Shown: piece after piece, positions 48,815 through 58,982 of the stretch
Layout of the letters: each line of letters begins with the position of its first letter
Numbering within the stretch: position 1 is the stretch's first letter
NCBI RefSeq assembly: GCF_048569485.1
Contig: NC_134354.1
Location: 683,425,637-683,489,636, forward strand
DNA from: Anomaloglossus baeobatrachus
Lineage: Eukaryota; Chordata; Amphibia; Anura; Aromobatidae
DNA: 64,000 nucleotides
Reading direction: 5' to 3'
The notes under the pieces: model-generated
What the model saw: the letters and a program-made list of their open reading frames with translations, nothing else
What the model was told of the DNA's origin: nothing
Database searches by the model: none
Position numbers and translations under genes: made by a program

Positions 48815-49430
48815 TTCCCCCTTAGTTATCACCAGCACGTCCTCGGGCTGCAAGACAACATTTTAAAATGCATAAAACATTAAAACATGTAAAACATTTT
48901 TAAAAGCACCAGGTACCATACATCACCACCCTCCACCCACAAGTCCGTTAACCCACCCAAAACCCTTTCACGTTGGCCGCGACTTCAGCCACTTCTGGCA
49001 GGATGTAGAGGCGGCTTTCATGGTCTGGTGGTCTTCAGGGTATACCTGGCCTGGTGGATCCGCGCCTTCAGCCTCTTCTGGCAGGATGTAGAGGCGGCCT
49101 CCACAGTTGGTGCTGACCAGGTACCCTCTTTGTGGTGGAGAGCCAGGCCCCATAAACAGGCATGCTCTCTGGTCGCAGGTGAGCCAAGGCCCTATATACG
49201 GACGGGCTCCTCCTGGTTGCAGACGAGCCAAGCCCCTAAACAGGCTGACTCTGGTGGTGGTGGTGCCCTTTTGGTGTAACTATTTACACTGCGAGAGTTT
49301 GTGGCTATAGCCAGTTCATAGCCTTAAGGTTTATGGTTTTCTCACAATAGTTTTTGTGGGCACATGCTTAAACGTAAACGTTGCAAAACAAAACTTTTCA
49401 AAACTTCAACTGGTAACTTCTTTCTTTACT

Positions 49431-51587
49431 TTACTCCTCCATTTCACCAGGGCTTGGGCCTGTTGGGCTGCGGCTCCTGTTGCTTTCTTGCTCTTTGTCG
49501 TCGTCTGAGGTAGTTTCATCTGTAGGTTCCTTGTCTTTTCTTTCTTGATCTTCATCTGTTTCCTTTGCTGCATCTGTTTCTTTATCTCTGTCTTTTCTTT
49601 CTTCTTTGGGACATGGTGCTACATCAAGCGCATACAATCCTCTTTCGCCTTCATGCATAGTGAATTGTACTGTATTTCCCATCTTTAGGTTTCTGCCAGG
49701 GTGTCCTCTAGGCAGATGAGCGCTCACATCTCTTCGGTTGACAAATATCCCTTCCTTCACACCAGGTGCTACAATGAATCCATATCCACTTCTCAAATTG
49801 AAATCCTCCACTACTCCTCTGCAAAGGGGTCCTCTGACCTGGGCTTTGGCTCTTCTCAGGAACCTTTTCTCCTGTAGGTCTCTGGCTGTGACTTCTCTCT
49901 GCTCTGGAGACTGTGGTGCAGGGGACAGCGTTGTTCTGTTGCGACGCCTGGTCTTGCGGGCTGGGTTCTGCTGGGCTGTTACCTCAATGCCTGCAGGGCC
50001 CCAGGTGAGGTTTCTGGGCTGGTCTTCGTCAGCAGACGGTGTCAAGTCCTCCTCATCCCAACGGGAATAGGGTAACATCTCCGGCTCTGAGTATTGCTCC
50101 ACTGCCGGTGGCTCCGGAGTCAGCTCCTCAGCTTCCTGGCCTCCTCTCCCCCTTAGTTCTTCGCTGCACTCTGGTTGTGGTAGCGCTGGAGATGAGTGGT
50201 CCTCAGCTGGTCTGGGCGGTGGACTCTCTGGCGCGGCTGCAGGGGTTGCCTGAATCTCCTTGGGGGTATGCGGAGGGAGCAGATACCGATCCACCATCTC
50301 TTGTGGGAACTGGGCCTCTAGGTCAGCCTTCAGCTTCCAGTATTCGGGGTCCTCTCCTATCAGGGTCTTCCTAGCAGGGACCTCTTTGGACTGGGGAGCG
50401 GTGTCTGCTCTGGCCTTGCAGGCCGGGGTAAATGATGAGGTAATCTCTTCTTGGCGGGCCGCGCCTGGCATGGCGGCGGCCTGGTCTTGGCGGGCCGCGC
50501 CCTGGATGGCGGCGGCCTGGTCTTGGCGGGCCGCGCCCTGGATGGCGGCGGCCTGGTCTTGGCGGGCCGCACCCGGCATGGCGGCGGCCTGGATCAGTGT
50601 CGCTGTTGCAGGGGGCTCTGTGCAGGCTGGGCTGGACGTCGCTGCAGCAGTCTGGGCTTGGCGGGCCGCGCCTGGCGTGGCTGCGGCCTGGTTCAGCACC
50701 TCACTTGCGGCGCGGACGAGCGTTGCTGCGGCGGTGGGGTCTCGGCGGGCCGGGCCTAGCAGGGCGGCGGCCTGGGTCAGCGTTACGCCTGCGACGCGGA
50801 TGAGGGTCGCGGTGGCAGCCGGTTCTTTGCGGGCCGGACTGGGCGTTGCTGCAGGGACCGGGTCTTGGTGGGCCGAGCAGGGCATCGCTGCGGCCGCTGG
50901 GGCTTGGAAGGCCGCACCTGGCGTGGCTGCGGCCTGCTTCAGCGTCGCCGCACCGGACGCCTCTTCGGGGACCGCGGGCGTGGCAGCAGGGGTCGGGGCA
51001 CTTGCGCTGGCCGGGGCATCACTCGACTCACCCACCGGTGGCAGCATCGGGGTCTGCGTCATCGCCGTCCTGTCTGGCACTCGGCGCGCGGCTCTCCTTT
51101 CATAGGCCCGAACCGCCGCGGTCATCTCCAGCATTTCCATTCGTTCTTCCCGGATCTGCTCCACAACCCGGGTCTCCAGTCGGTCGCAGAACTGGGCCAG
51201 CTCCCGATACCACCAGGCAGCGGAGCCCGGTTCTGGATTTCTGCGGTCAGACGCCATTTCTTCTGCGCCCTCTTCTGCACGACTCTCCAGCTGTGGACTC
51301 GCCGTTGCCTCTGATAGCAAGCTGTTCAGTTTCTGCTCTGCCTCTTTCAGCAGCTCCTCTCCCAGCAGCAGGCTTCTGGCTCCCTTTCTGTCCCGACGTC
51401 TCTGGACGCTTCCACTCTCATAGCTGGCAAGGTCAGAACTCTGCAGGGGATCTCTGGGTAGCCACACCTCTTCGTGGGCGGTAACTTCTCCCAGCGCGGG
51501 CTGCTGTTGTTTTTCAGCGCGCTTTTCATGGTGGCAATATGGCGGCGCTTCCAATTTTCCAAGCGGACCGCCCAGGCACATGGTCAC
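49431..51587 (-). CDS. Gag-position protein with C-terminal Y-box-type cold-shock domain
   Basis: A 718-codon frame, the only long one in the LTR element. The first ATG lies 44 bases after the 5' LTR; M111 (MASDRRNPEP, ATG at 51257) has a better context (gaaATGg) and may be the real start. Residues about 111-175 (SAAWWYRELAQFCDRLETRV...EERMEMLEM) look helical, possibly a coiled coil. About 180-400 is Ala/Pro-rich with 12-residue repeats (QDQAAAIQGAAR, four copies at 50451-50594). About 588-657 is a cold-shock domain: CRGVVEDFNLRSGYGFIV (RNP1-like at 600-605), GIFVNRRDV (RNP2-like), then VQFTMHEGERGLYALDVAP. The order and the long loop are those of Y-box proteins (YBX) that bind single-stranded RNA. 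The last 60 residues are Lys/Glu/Asp-rich, ending RSRSPTGPSP. No zinc knuckle, protease or pol. Role inferred: RNA binding or packaging. Confidence 0.75.
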   Translation of the reverse strand: MTMCLGGPLGKLEAPPYCHHEKRAEKQQQPALGEVTAHEEVWLPRDPLQSSDLASYESGSVQRRRDRKGARSLLLGEELLKEAEQKLNSLLSEATASPQLESRAEEGAEEMASDRRNPEPGSAAWWYRELAQFCDRLETRVVEQIREERMEMLEMTAAVRAYERRAARRVPDRTAMTQTPMLPPVGESSDAPASASAPTPAATPAVPEEASGAATLKQAAATPGAAFQAPAAAAMPCSAHQDPVPAATPSPARKEPAATATLIRVAGVTLTQAAALLGPARRDPTAAATLVRAASEVLNQAAATPGAARQAQTAAATSSPACTEPPATATLIQAAAMPGAARQDQAAAIQGAARQDQAAAIQGAARQDQAAAMPGAARQEEITSSFTPACKARADTAPQSKEVPARKTLIGEDPEYWKLKADLEAQFPQEMVDRYLLPPHTPKEIQATPAAAPESPPPRPAEDHSSPALPQPECSEELRGRGGQEAEELTPEPPAVEQYSEPEMLPYSRWDEEDLTPSADEDQPRNLTWGPAGIEVTAQQNPARKTRRRNRTTLSPAPQSPEQREVTARDLQEKRFLRRAKAQVRGPLCRGVVEDFNLRSGYGFIVAPGVKEGIFVNRRDVSAHLPRGHPGRNLKMGNTVQFTMHEGERGLYALDVAPCPKEERKDRDKETDAAKETDEDQERKDKEPTDETTSDDDKEQESNRSRSPTGPSPGEMEE

Positions 51588-51610
51588 CTGTCTGGACAGG
51601 TCTAGTCCTT

Positions 51611-51628
51611 ATCCTGTTCGTGACGCCA
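51611..51628 (-). promoter_or_regulatory. Primer binding site candidate
   Basis: tggcgtcacgaacaggat on the minus strand, two bases after the 5' LTR; the tgg start is normal for pairing with a tRNA CCA end. I could not assign the tRNA. The same tggcgtcacga occurs inside the LTR. Confidence 0.6.
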
Positions 51629-51630
51629 GA

Positions 51631-52778
51631 TGTGAAGCCCCACAGGTGTTGTGTCGGTGCATTACCTTCAGGGACTCCACTCAGCTGGATCTGGTCACAG
51701 GTAGGAGATCTTCTTCTTGTCGTGACGCCACTCTCAGTATTGCGGCCAGTAGGGACCGCCACTGCAGGTTGAGGGTCGCCTGGGGCTGATGGTATGTGCA
51801 GTTAGTTGGAATAGCCTCCTGAGAGTGAGGCAAGCCCCAGGGCCCGGTGTAGGTGCGTAGTACCACAAGGCGCAGAATAACTCCACACAGGCAGAATGTC
51901 TTTCAGGGTTTTTACTCACTTCAGGTGGCAGGGTGAGTAACCCGGGCGTAGCTGGGATGAACCAGGCGGGAACCAGGTGTCCTTCAGGCTGACTTGTGAG
52001 GGTGACTACTAACTCGCCTTCCTTAGCCCTTTTTGGTTTGGGGTGACCCCGACTTTTAGTCCCTATGGGGGTCACCCAGGGAAGTTGCTGAAGCCTCACT
52101 CCCCTTCGTTTGCCGTGTGCTTGTTGCCTGGACCAGATCACTCCAGCTTCTTGCCTCCTGTGAGCTATGGGCCCTAACTGTGGCTACGTGGCTGCGGCTT
52201 TTTGTGGTGTTGTGGCGTGGGCTTTAAGAGCCCCACACCGGCAGGTTTAGCAAAAGAAAGCTGGATCTATCTCCGCTTCGGGATCTGCCGCCCGTTTGGG
52301 CCTGGTACTCTCCAGCAGTCTCCTTACTTCCCACTCCGTGCTCTTCTCTCTAGCTGAGATGGGTTTCGGGTAGCACTCCTAGTTGACCGTTCTCCCCCGT
52401 CAGTAGCCACTGCGCGGGCGCTGTTAGACAGCAACAGCCCCACAGGTCTGCTCCTCACTGAGCCCTATGGAGTTCTGCTCTAACTGACTCACTGCCCCTC
52501 CTCCCCTGTTCTTGCCTACGCCACCTAGCAACCAGATTCTCTTACCACACCCCTTGAGAGGAGATGGAGGCTTTTGGCCCCCTCCACTATTCCAGTGAAG
52601 GTCAAGGCTTTTCCCCCTCCTGGGATCCCCAGGGGTCCTCTCATGGGTACATGTGTGAGACCTGATCACTATGCGCCTGTGTTCCACACCCCGGTCAGCC
52701 TTCTGGATTACCTGTATTGTACTGTCCCCAGCATGGGTGCAGTACTCAGTGGTGCCTGACCAGGTCAGGGGCGCCACA
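51631..52778 (-). repeat. 5' LTR of the cold-shock element
   Basis: 1148 bp and, as far as read, identical to 47667-48814. It would supply the promoter for the element transcript on the minus strand. Confidence 0.93.
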
Positions 52779-53784
52779 CAGACACTCACACAGATGGTAA
52801 ACCAAAGTCTCTAGGTACCACAGTCTCTGCGAGGAAGCCCGTCGAGGTCTCACTCCCACCGGTGTCTCTTGGTAAGTTCGGAGCCCTGCCTCCATGCACA
52901 AATTGATTGACCGTTGTGGCCCCTTGGCTTGAAACTTTCGGGGCCCCGCTCACTATGTGTAGTGTAGCTGTGCTCTTGATGGCTGGCACTTGGGATTTTA
53001 GTGGGTTGTGTACTTTAGAGAACCCTATCCCCCGTGTTGTGCTGACGCCTTCAATCTCTGAGCTCCTGAGAAGGTCCCTGAAGGTCTCCTTCCTCTGCAG
53101 GTTAATTGCCAGGACGTTGAATCTACTCCTGATCTAGGGTCCTGTACCCCGTCATGCTCTGTGCCGGTAAGGTAATTGGGCTTTCTGGTGCCGACAGTCC
53201 TCCTAGACTACGTCTGTCACACCCCCGTCCAATGTTCCTGCTACCGGTCCCCGACTCCTGTAGTCCTGGACCACCGTCTGCGACCCAACCCGTCACCACC
53301 CTGGAAGCTACAACTCCCCAGCTTCTCACTCTTTGAGGGCTAACAATCGACTCTGTCTCCCCTCCCACCAGTTTGCCTAACCCCTAGGTGGGCGGCCTTG
53401 CTCCAACTTGACCAACCCACTGGTGTGTTTGTACAGGTCATGGTGTGAGGTGTGGTTGGGATTTGTAGTGCAGATGTTAGTGACACCGTTGTTGGGAACC
53501 TAGAACCTTGGGGGGTAGGCCCTGCACCCTGGGGGACAGGATGCAGTTCCCTTTAGCACCCTGATGTATTCAGGGGCGTTACATATACAGTACATATGTA
53601 CAGAAAGTTACCTCCATAGCGGTTCAGAGCATGGTGAGAGGACAGAACTGGAAGTGTGCGTGGTGAGTATTTGCTCTCATTGCAAATCATTCCTCTTACA
53701 CCAAGTTACACATTTTTAAAAAGCTTTGTTTGTTTTGCAAAACGCTTTCAAACCAAGTTACTCTTAATTCAAAGTTCCACTGTA

Positions 53785-54132
53785 TCATTAAATAAAGGGG
53801 ACCAAGGTGGAGACATTATTAAATAACTAGTCCCATGATGGAGAACATTAATAAATAAAGGCCCAAGGATGGGGGACATTATTAAAGGGACCCAAGATGA
53901 GGGATATAATTACTTGAATGTGCCCAAGATGAGGGAGATTATTAAATAAATTGACCCATTATTCTACAAAAGAGATCAGGGCGATGCGCATTATTAAACA
54001 AAAGGCCTAGTTTGAGGACATTATTAAATGAAGGACCCCAGGATATGAGAGATTATTAAATAAATGGACCCATTATTAAATCAAGGGCCCAAGATAGGGG
54101 ACATTATTACAGAAAGGGGCTAGGATAGAGGA
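53785..54132. repeat. Degenerate minisatellite, part 2
   Basis: Units such as ggggacattattaaataa and aaggcccaaggatggggg continue the array at 39840-40205 after the nested insertions. Confidence 0.75.
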
Positions 54133-55219
54133 TGATGCGCCCACGGGGTCTCAAGGGTTACTCATCACCTGGCTGGTCTCGATTCGGGTTGTCCCAGCGG
54201 CCCGACCCAGTTCTGTGACCCCGGCGGTGTCAATAAATGGGGGGAAGGATGATGATCGGGGTTGTAGTTATTCGTGCCGCCACCTGTGGTGTGCGGCCAA
54301 ATCTCAGCCGCCACTGCGGGAGGTCTTCTCTGGGGTGGATGATAATGCAGCTCAGATGGTATAGCTCTCCACAGGCAGAGCTCAGGCCCCAGGGAGGATG
54401 TTGGAAGTAGTAGTCGACTCAATTAAGAGTGCAGGGTTGGAGGCGGTGAAGAAAGGGAGCAACACAGGGGTTGCAATCACTGATATGTCGCTGCCTTTGG
54501 GCTGCCTGTCCCCGCTGTCATGGGCTCCAGCCAATCCCAGATAGTTCGGAGGTCAGAATTGGTGAGTTTCTCTGTGAGTCCTTCCTCCCTGCTCTGTCTT
54601 GTGTGCGTCCCGGCGGCTTTAAGCTACGTTGGGACCCCAGTCTTTGGATTTGACTCTATTCCTGTCCTGTATCGCAGGCAGCGCGAGTCCGTTACTGGTG
54701 CCGCTATTGTGTCATGACTTCTGGCTCTATATGCTGTTGTGCCGCCTAGCACTTGGTGTGGGCCAGAAGACTTGCAATCCTCTGCCCGGCGGATTCTGCT
54801 GGCGGGACGTGCAGTACCCACCTAGGGCCTAGGGCTCTGCACCCTGTTCTCTGTGCGCCTGATCCTGAGGGAGCTATATCAAAGTTCTCTCCTCAGCAAC
54901 AGTGTCCTCCATGTCTCACTTGTTCCCTGTCCGTCCCTGTCTGACGACTGACTGTCTGGCTGTGTGTGTGTGTGTGTGTGTGGCCTTACACCCCGTGTCA
55001 AGCTCCTCCCCCTCGGGTTCCTGAACTAGTGAGCAGAGGGTCTACTTCATTAGTGATGGTCACCCCCCAAATCTCTACCCAGCCCAGTCCTGGTGAGAGG
55101 GCGACTAAACTGTGTGTTTTGGTGGATTGTGGTGGTTTTACCGGCGATCACCTCCTCCGTATCCGAGATGAATACTGCATCCCAGATCCTGTGGCGCCTG
55201 AAGCCGCAGGGGCACCACA
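54133..55219 (-). mobile_element. Solo LTR, 1087 bp
   Basis: Starts tgatgcgcccacgggg and ends gcaggggcaccaca, with a 4-bp duplication agga (54129-54132, 55220-55223). It lies in the minisatellite, which resumes on both sides. The module attcgtgccgccacc relates it to the other 4-bp-duplication LTRs; orientation is inferred. A (GT)n tract is at about 54961-54981. Confidence 0.85.
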
Positions 55220-55345
55220 AGGACATTATTACAGGAAGGGGCCAGGATGGAGGATATGATTAAATAAATGGACCTAGGATAGATGATATTAGAACAGGAT
55301 GGGAGACATTTTTACATAAGGGGGCCACGGATGGTGACATAATTA
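55220..55345. repeat. Degenerate minisatellite, part 3
   Basis: Last recognisable units (ggacattattacaggaagg, ggaccaggatgg-like) after the LTR at 54133-55219. Confidence 0.65.
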
Positions 55346-56215
55346 TTGTAAAGGACAGTGATGGCTAACTTACAACACGCTTGTCAGTGGTGACACACCA
55401 AGCCCTTTTTGCTGACGTGCATGTCAGGGGCTGGCAGCCGCATCCCGATCTATAAGACAAGCTGCGGCCGCCGGTGATTTAACTAGACTTGCATGTGCAA
55501 CTAAACTGTTTCAAAATGACCAGCCCAGGAGGCCTCTCATGCAGTTACATATTAATATATGTAACTGCATGAGAGGCCTCCTGGGCTGGTCACATAGTTA
55601 CATAGTTACATAAGTTGAAAAAAGACCTAGGTCCATCTAGTTCAACCTTCCTCCATGAATTCTACATTTTGTCCCTAAGTCACTTATAACCAACAATGTT
55701 GTTTGTACTAGTTTTAGTTAAATCACTGGCGGCCGTGGATTGTCTTATAGATCAGGATGTGGCTGCCAGTAATTTGTGTTCTGTCTCTTTAATCAGGGTC
55801 GTGAGTGAGGCATGCTAACATACCACACAGTAAGTTACATGCCTTTCTCTAACCCAGGGGTCTCATACACGTAGGCCGCATGTGGCCCCCGAGCTTCTTG
55901 CGGCCCTCAGGTCTCCTGACGATCGCGGCCTTATGCCGCGGGGCCACAGCCATCTGTGCTTTACTTCAGATTTTTAATTTCCATTGCCGTGCACAGGAAC
56001 TCTCTGTGAGAGCTTCACCAAAGGTAGCCGGCGGCCAATCAGAGGCCAGCAGGTGACGTCGTTGTAAATGCAATTTCTAGTAGTATCTAGTAGAAGCCTT
56101 GGAGCTGGGAGTGGGAGGTTCGGATTAGTGTGGATGTTATTCGAATGTCGTTTTTTGCGGAGCGTAGAGAACAGGTAGGGTGATAGACAGAGATAAGGAT
56201 GGAAATGTATGGGGA
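55346..56215. repeat. Dispersed repeat fragments
   Basis: About 55535-55590 has a short inverted pair (gcctctcatgcagttacat / atgtaactgcatgagaggc). About 55590-55735 (catagttacataagttgaa, ggtccatctagttcaacct) is a CR1-like LINE 3' fragment type common in amphibians. About 55857-55965 (ggggtctcatacacgtagg, catgtggcccccgagc) resembles the end of an old hAT-type repeat. No gene. Confidence 0.5.
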
Positions 56216-56385
56216 TGTGACGCGCCCTCGGGGTCCCTGGGTTCACAACTCGTCACCAGGCCAGTAATGTTTGGGGTTGTCACGGCAGCCTGGCCTGGTT
56301 CCGTGACCCTGTCGGTGTCAATAAAGAAGATAGAGGGTTTGGGGATGATGGGAGTAGGTGTCTCATGACGCTATCTCTAGCTCGC
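56216..56385. mobile_element. LTR fragment
   Basis: tgtgacgcgccctcggggtc and gtgaccctgtcggtgtcaat match the beginning of the solo LTR at 54133 (gtgaccccggcggtgtcaat). Only about 170 bp remain. Confidence 0.6.
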
Positions 56386-56569
56386 AGCTCAATTTACTTT
56401 AATGGAGGCAGGTTTTTTGAAGAGTAACTGTAAAGTGCTGGGTTAAATTTTCCCGTCAAAACATATGACGTTCCTGATTCACATGGGGTGTCAGTGCAAA
56501 ATTTCATGATTGTATATGCGACGGTGCGAATTCCTTTAGCGGACATACACACACATACATACACACATA

Positions 56570-57506
56570 CAGTACAGACCAAAAGTTTGGACACACCTTC
56601 TCATTCAAAGAGTATTCTTTATTTTCAGGACTCTGAAAATTGTAGATTCACATTGAAGGCATCAAAACTATGAATTAAAACATGTGGAATGAAATACTTA
56701 AAAAAGTGTGAAACAACTGAAAATATGTCTTATATTCTAGGTTCTTCAAAGTAGCCACCTTTTTGCTTTCATTACTACTTTGCACACTCTTGGCATTCTC
56801 TTGAAGAGCTTCAAGAGATAGTCACCGGAAATGGTCTTCCAACAGTCTTGAAGGAGTTTCCAGAGGGGCTTAGCACTTGTTGGCCCTTTTGCCTTCACTC
56901 TGCGGTCCAGCTCACCCCAAACCTTCTCAATTGGGTTCAGGTCTGGTGACTGGGGAGACCAGGTCATCTGGTGTAGCACCCCATCACTCTCCTTCTTAGT
57001 CAAATAGCCCTTACACAGCCTGGAGGTGTGTTTGGGGTCATTGTCCTGTTGAAAAATAAATGATGGTCCAACTAAACGCAAACCGGATGGAATGGCACAC
57101 CGCTGCAAGATGCTGTGGTAGGCATGCTGGTTCTGTATGCCTTCAATTTTGAATAAATCCCCCACAGTGTCACCAGCAAAGCACCCCCACACCATCACAC
57201 CTCCTCCTCCATGCTTCACGGTGGGAACCAGGCATGTAGAGTCCATCCGTTCACCTTTTCTACAAAGACACGTTGGTTGGATACAAAGATCTCAAATTTG
57301 GACTCATCAGACCAAAGCACAGATTTCCGCTGGTCTAATGTCTATTCCTTGTGTTCTTTAACCCAAACAAGTCTCTTCTGCTTGTTGCCTGTTCTTAGCA
57401 GTGGTTTCCTAGCAGCTATTTTACCATGAAGGCCTGCTGCACAAAGTCTCCTCTTAACAGTTGTTCTAGAGATGACAAGGTGTGTCCAAACTTTTAGTCT
57501 GTACTG
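56570..57506 (-). mobile_element. Tc1-like transposon, internally shortened (937 bp)
   Basis: Ends cagtacagaccaaaagttt and aaacttttagtctgtactg are inverse copies, flanked by TA (56568-56569, 57507-57508). Normal Tc1 elements are about 1.5 kb; the DNA-binding N-terminal half of the transposase is missing and the right end runs straight into VKRRLCAAGLHGKIAARKPL. Confidence 0.9.
56746..57480 (-). pseudogene. Tc1-like transposase, C-terminal two thirds
   Basis: After TTVKRRLCAAGLHGKIAARK and WVKEHKE there is a stop (about 57343), then WSDESKFEIF (first catalytic D), a second stop (about 57225), then HGGGGVMVWGCFAGDTVGDL, FIFQQDNDPKHTS (second D) and SPDLNPIEKVWGELDRRVK (catalytic E). The last 166 codons (56746-57246) are open. 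With two stops and no helix-turn-helix domain it is inactive. The DDE residues are kept, indicating modest age. Confidence 0.88.
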
Positions 57507-57529
57507 TAAATACATACACTCAGCTTTAT

Positions 57530-58108
57530 ATAGATGGACAGCCAGTGACCCTGACTTCAGCATTAAGGATGGACTGGAGAGGGGAAAGTCTAGTTAGGGT
57601 GGAGCCAATTAATAGAGAATTACTGTAATCAAGGCAGGAGTGGATCAGGGTCACTGTGAGGTTTTTTGTTGTTTCCCTGGTGAGAAAGGGGAGGATTCTA
57701 AAGATGTTCTTCAGGTGCAAGCGACAAGATTGTATATAGGAGGTGAAGGAAAGATCGGTGTCAAGCATAACACCCAGACAGCGAGCCTGCGGCCTAGGCA
57801 TTATATTGGTGCCCCACACAAAGAGGGAGATGTCAGGCGTAGGGAGGTTAGTAGACAGAGTAGAAGAAGTTTAGTTTTGGAAAGTTTTAAGTTTCAGATC
57901 GAGAGCAGACATGATGTTAGAAACTGAAGATAGACAGTCACTGGTGTTCTGTAGTATAGCATGGGTGAGGTCAGGGGATGAGGTGTATAGTTGTGTGTCA
58001 TCAGCATTAGGATGATACTGGAAGACAAATTTGCTGATGGTCTGTCCAATTGGGGCATTGTAGAGCGAGAAGAGCAGAGGGCCAAGGACTGAACCTTAAA
58101 GTACCCCA
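57530..58108 (-). pseudogene. L2/CR1-like LINE reverse transcriptase fragment
   Basis: The minus strand reads LALCSSRS.. in one frame and, in the coherent frame, [19 protein letters not shown], then [17 protein letters not shown], and further on ARCLGVMLDTDLSFTSYI, TLIHSCLDYSNSLLIGSTL. ADDTQLY is the catalytic motif of L2/CR1-group reverse transcriptases (the preceding Y is N here). At least one stop separates the two halves (57526-57819 open). 5'-truncated; no endonuclease. Confidence 0.85.
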
Positions 58109-58982
58109 ATAGTGAGATTAAGAGAAGAAGCCAACAAAAGATACGCTGAACGAGTGGCCTGAAAGATAGGAAAAGAACCAGGTTAGAGTGGTGGTTAGAG
58201 TTGAGCGCGGTTCGTGGTTCGAGGTTCTCCAGTTCTAGGCTCGAGTGATTTTGGGGCCTGTTCTAGATCGAACTAGAACTCGAGCTTTTTGCAAAAGCTC
58301 GATAGTTCTAGAAACGTTCGAGAACGGTTCTAGCAGCAAAAAACCAGCTAAATCCTAGCTTGGTTTCTGCTGTAATAGTGTAAGTCACTCTGTGAATCAC
58401 ACTATTATGACATTTCAGTGTATAGTGTGCGTGAACAGCGCCTTCAGATCACTGCTGTTTCTATAATGGCGATCGCCATTTTTTTTTTTTTTTCCTTGTC
58501 TTCCTTCCCTAAGCGCGCGTGTAGTGGGGCGGGCCAGCATGTTAGCCAATCCCAGACACACACACAGCTAAGTGGACTTTTAGCCAGAGAAGCAACGGCA
58601 TGTGTGATAGGATGTCCATGTCACATGTCCCTGCATTATAAAACCGGACATTTTCCTCCAGGACGCCATTATCTCTTCTGCGTCTTTGGTGTCAGACATC
58701 ACTGTCGCAGCTCCGTCCTCCTGAGTCCTATCGCCGATACAGCTGTATGCACTCCATACACAGCGTTAGACAGCTTAGGGAGAGCACTTTCTAGCAGTCC
58801 TTTTAAGGGCTCAAACCGGCAGGGTCAGAGTTAAGGTGACAGGTCCTGAAAACAGCGACAGCGTCTGTGTAGCCAAGGTCAGGGATTTCCTCCCTGCATT
58901 TCCCTATTAGGAGGGAATAGAAAGGCAGGCTTCCATTCCTCTACCCAGAGCCCCACAATCCTGGCACTGTACCCTCCTGTCC

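Larger units (their letters stand above)
47667..52778 (-). mobile_element. Complete young LTR element carrying a cold-shock-domain frame
   Basis: Two direct 1148-bp LTRs (47667-48814 and 51631-52778; tgtgaagcccc...ggcgccaca on +) are flanked by a perfect 4-bp duplication caga (47663-47666, 52779-52782). On the minus strand the 5' LTR is followed after two bases by a primer-binding-site candidate (tggcgtcacgaacaggat, 51611-51628), then one long frame, and a polypurine tract aagggggaa right before the 3' LTR. The LTRs look identical by eye, so insertion is very recent. The 2.8-kb interior has no protease, reverse transcriptase or integrase, so it must have been moved in trans. It looks whole as a non-autonomous unit. 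Family not recognised; Ty3/gypsy-like or ERV-like both possible. Confidence 0.9.
47322..53583 (-). mobile_element. Solo LTR, 1.15 kb, split by a younger LTR element
   Basis: Starts tgtgccgcccctgcagc and ends ggggcgttaca, with a 4-bp duplication tata (47318-47321, 53584-53587). Subtracting the insertion at 47667-52782 leaves about 1146 bp. The gtttgtgacgccacc module near its left side links it to the other 4-bp-duplication LTRs; orientation is inferred from that. Similar to the solo LTR at 28118. Confidence 0.85.
40206..53782. mobile_element. TA-flanked repeat split by nested insertions
   Basis: The left end cagtggaaccttggattat and right end ataattcaaagttccactg-like sequence (ttcaaagttccactg) are inverse copies, flanked by TA (40204-40205, 53783-53784), as in mariner-like elements. 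Its own sequence is only 40206-40257, about 46625-47321 and 53588-53782. The rest is a hAT copy (40258-46616) and a solo LTR (47322-53583) with a further LTR element inside it. Confidence 0.7.

Noticed and set aside
50260-51484. Open frames of 281 and 212 codons on the + strand
   Set aside because: They are antisense shadows of the GC-rich, Ala/Pro-repeat part of the minus-strand cold-shock protein.
55857-55965. Definite hAT terminal sequence
   Set aside because: Only one end is visible, without an opposite end or 8-bp duplication, so kept only as a low-confidence note.
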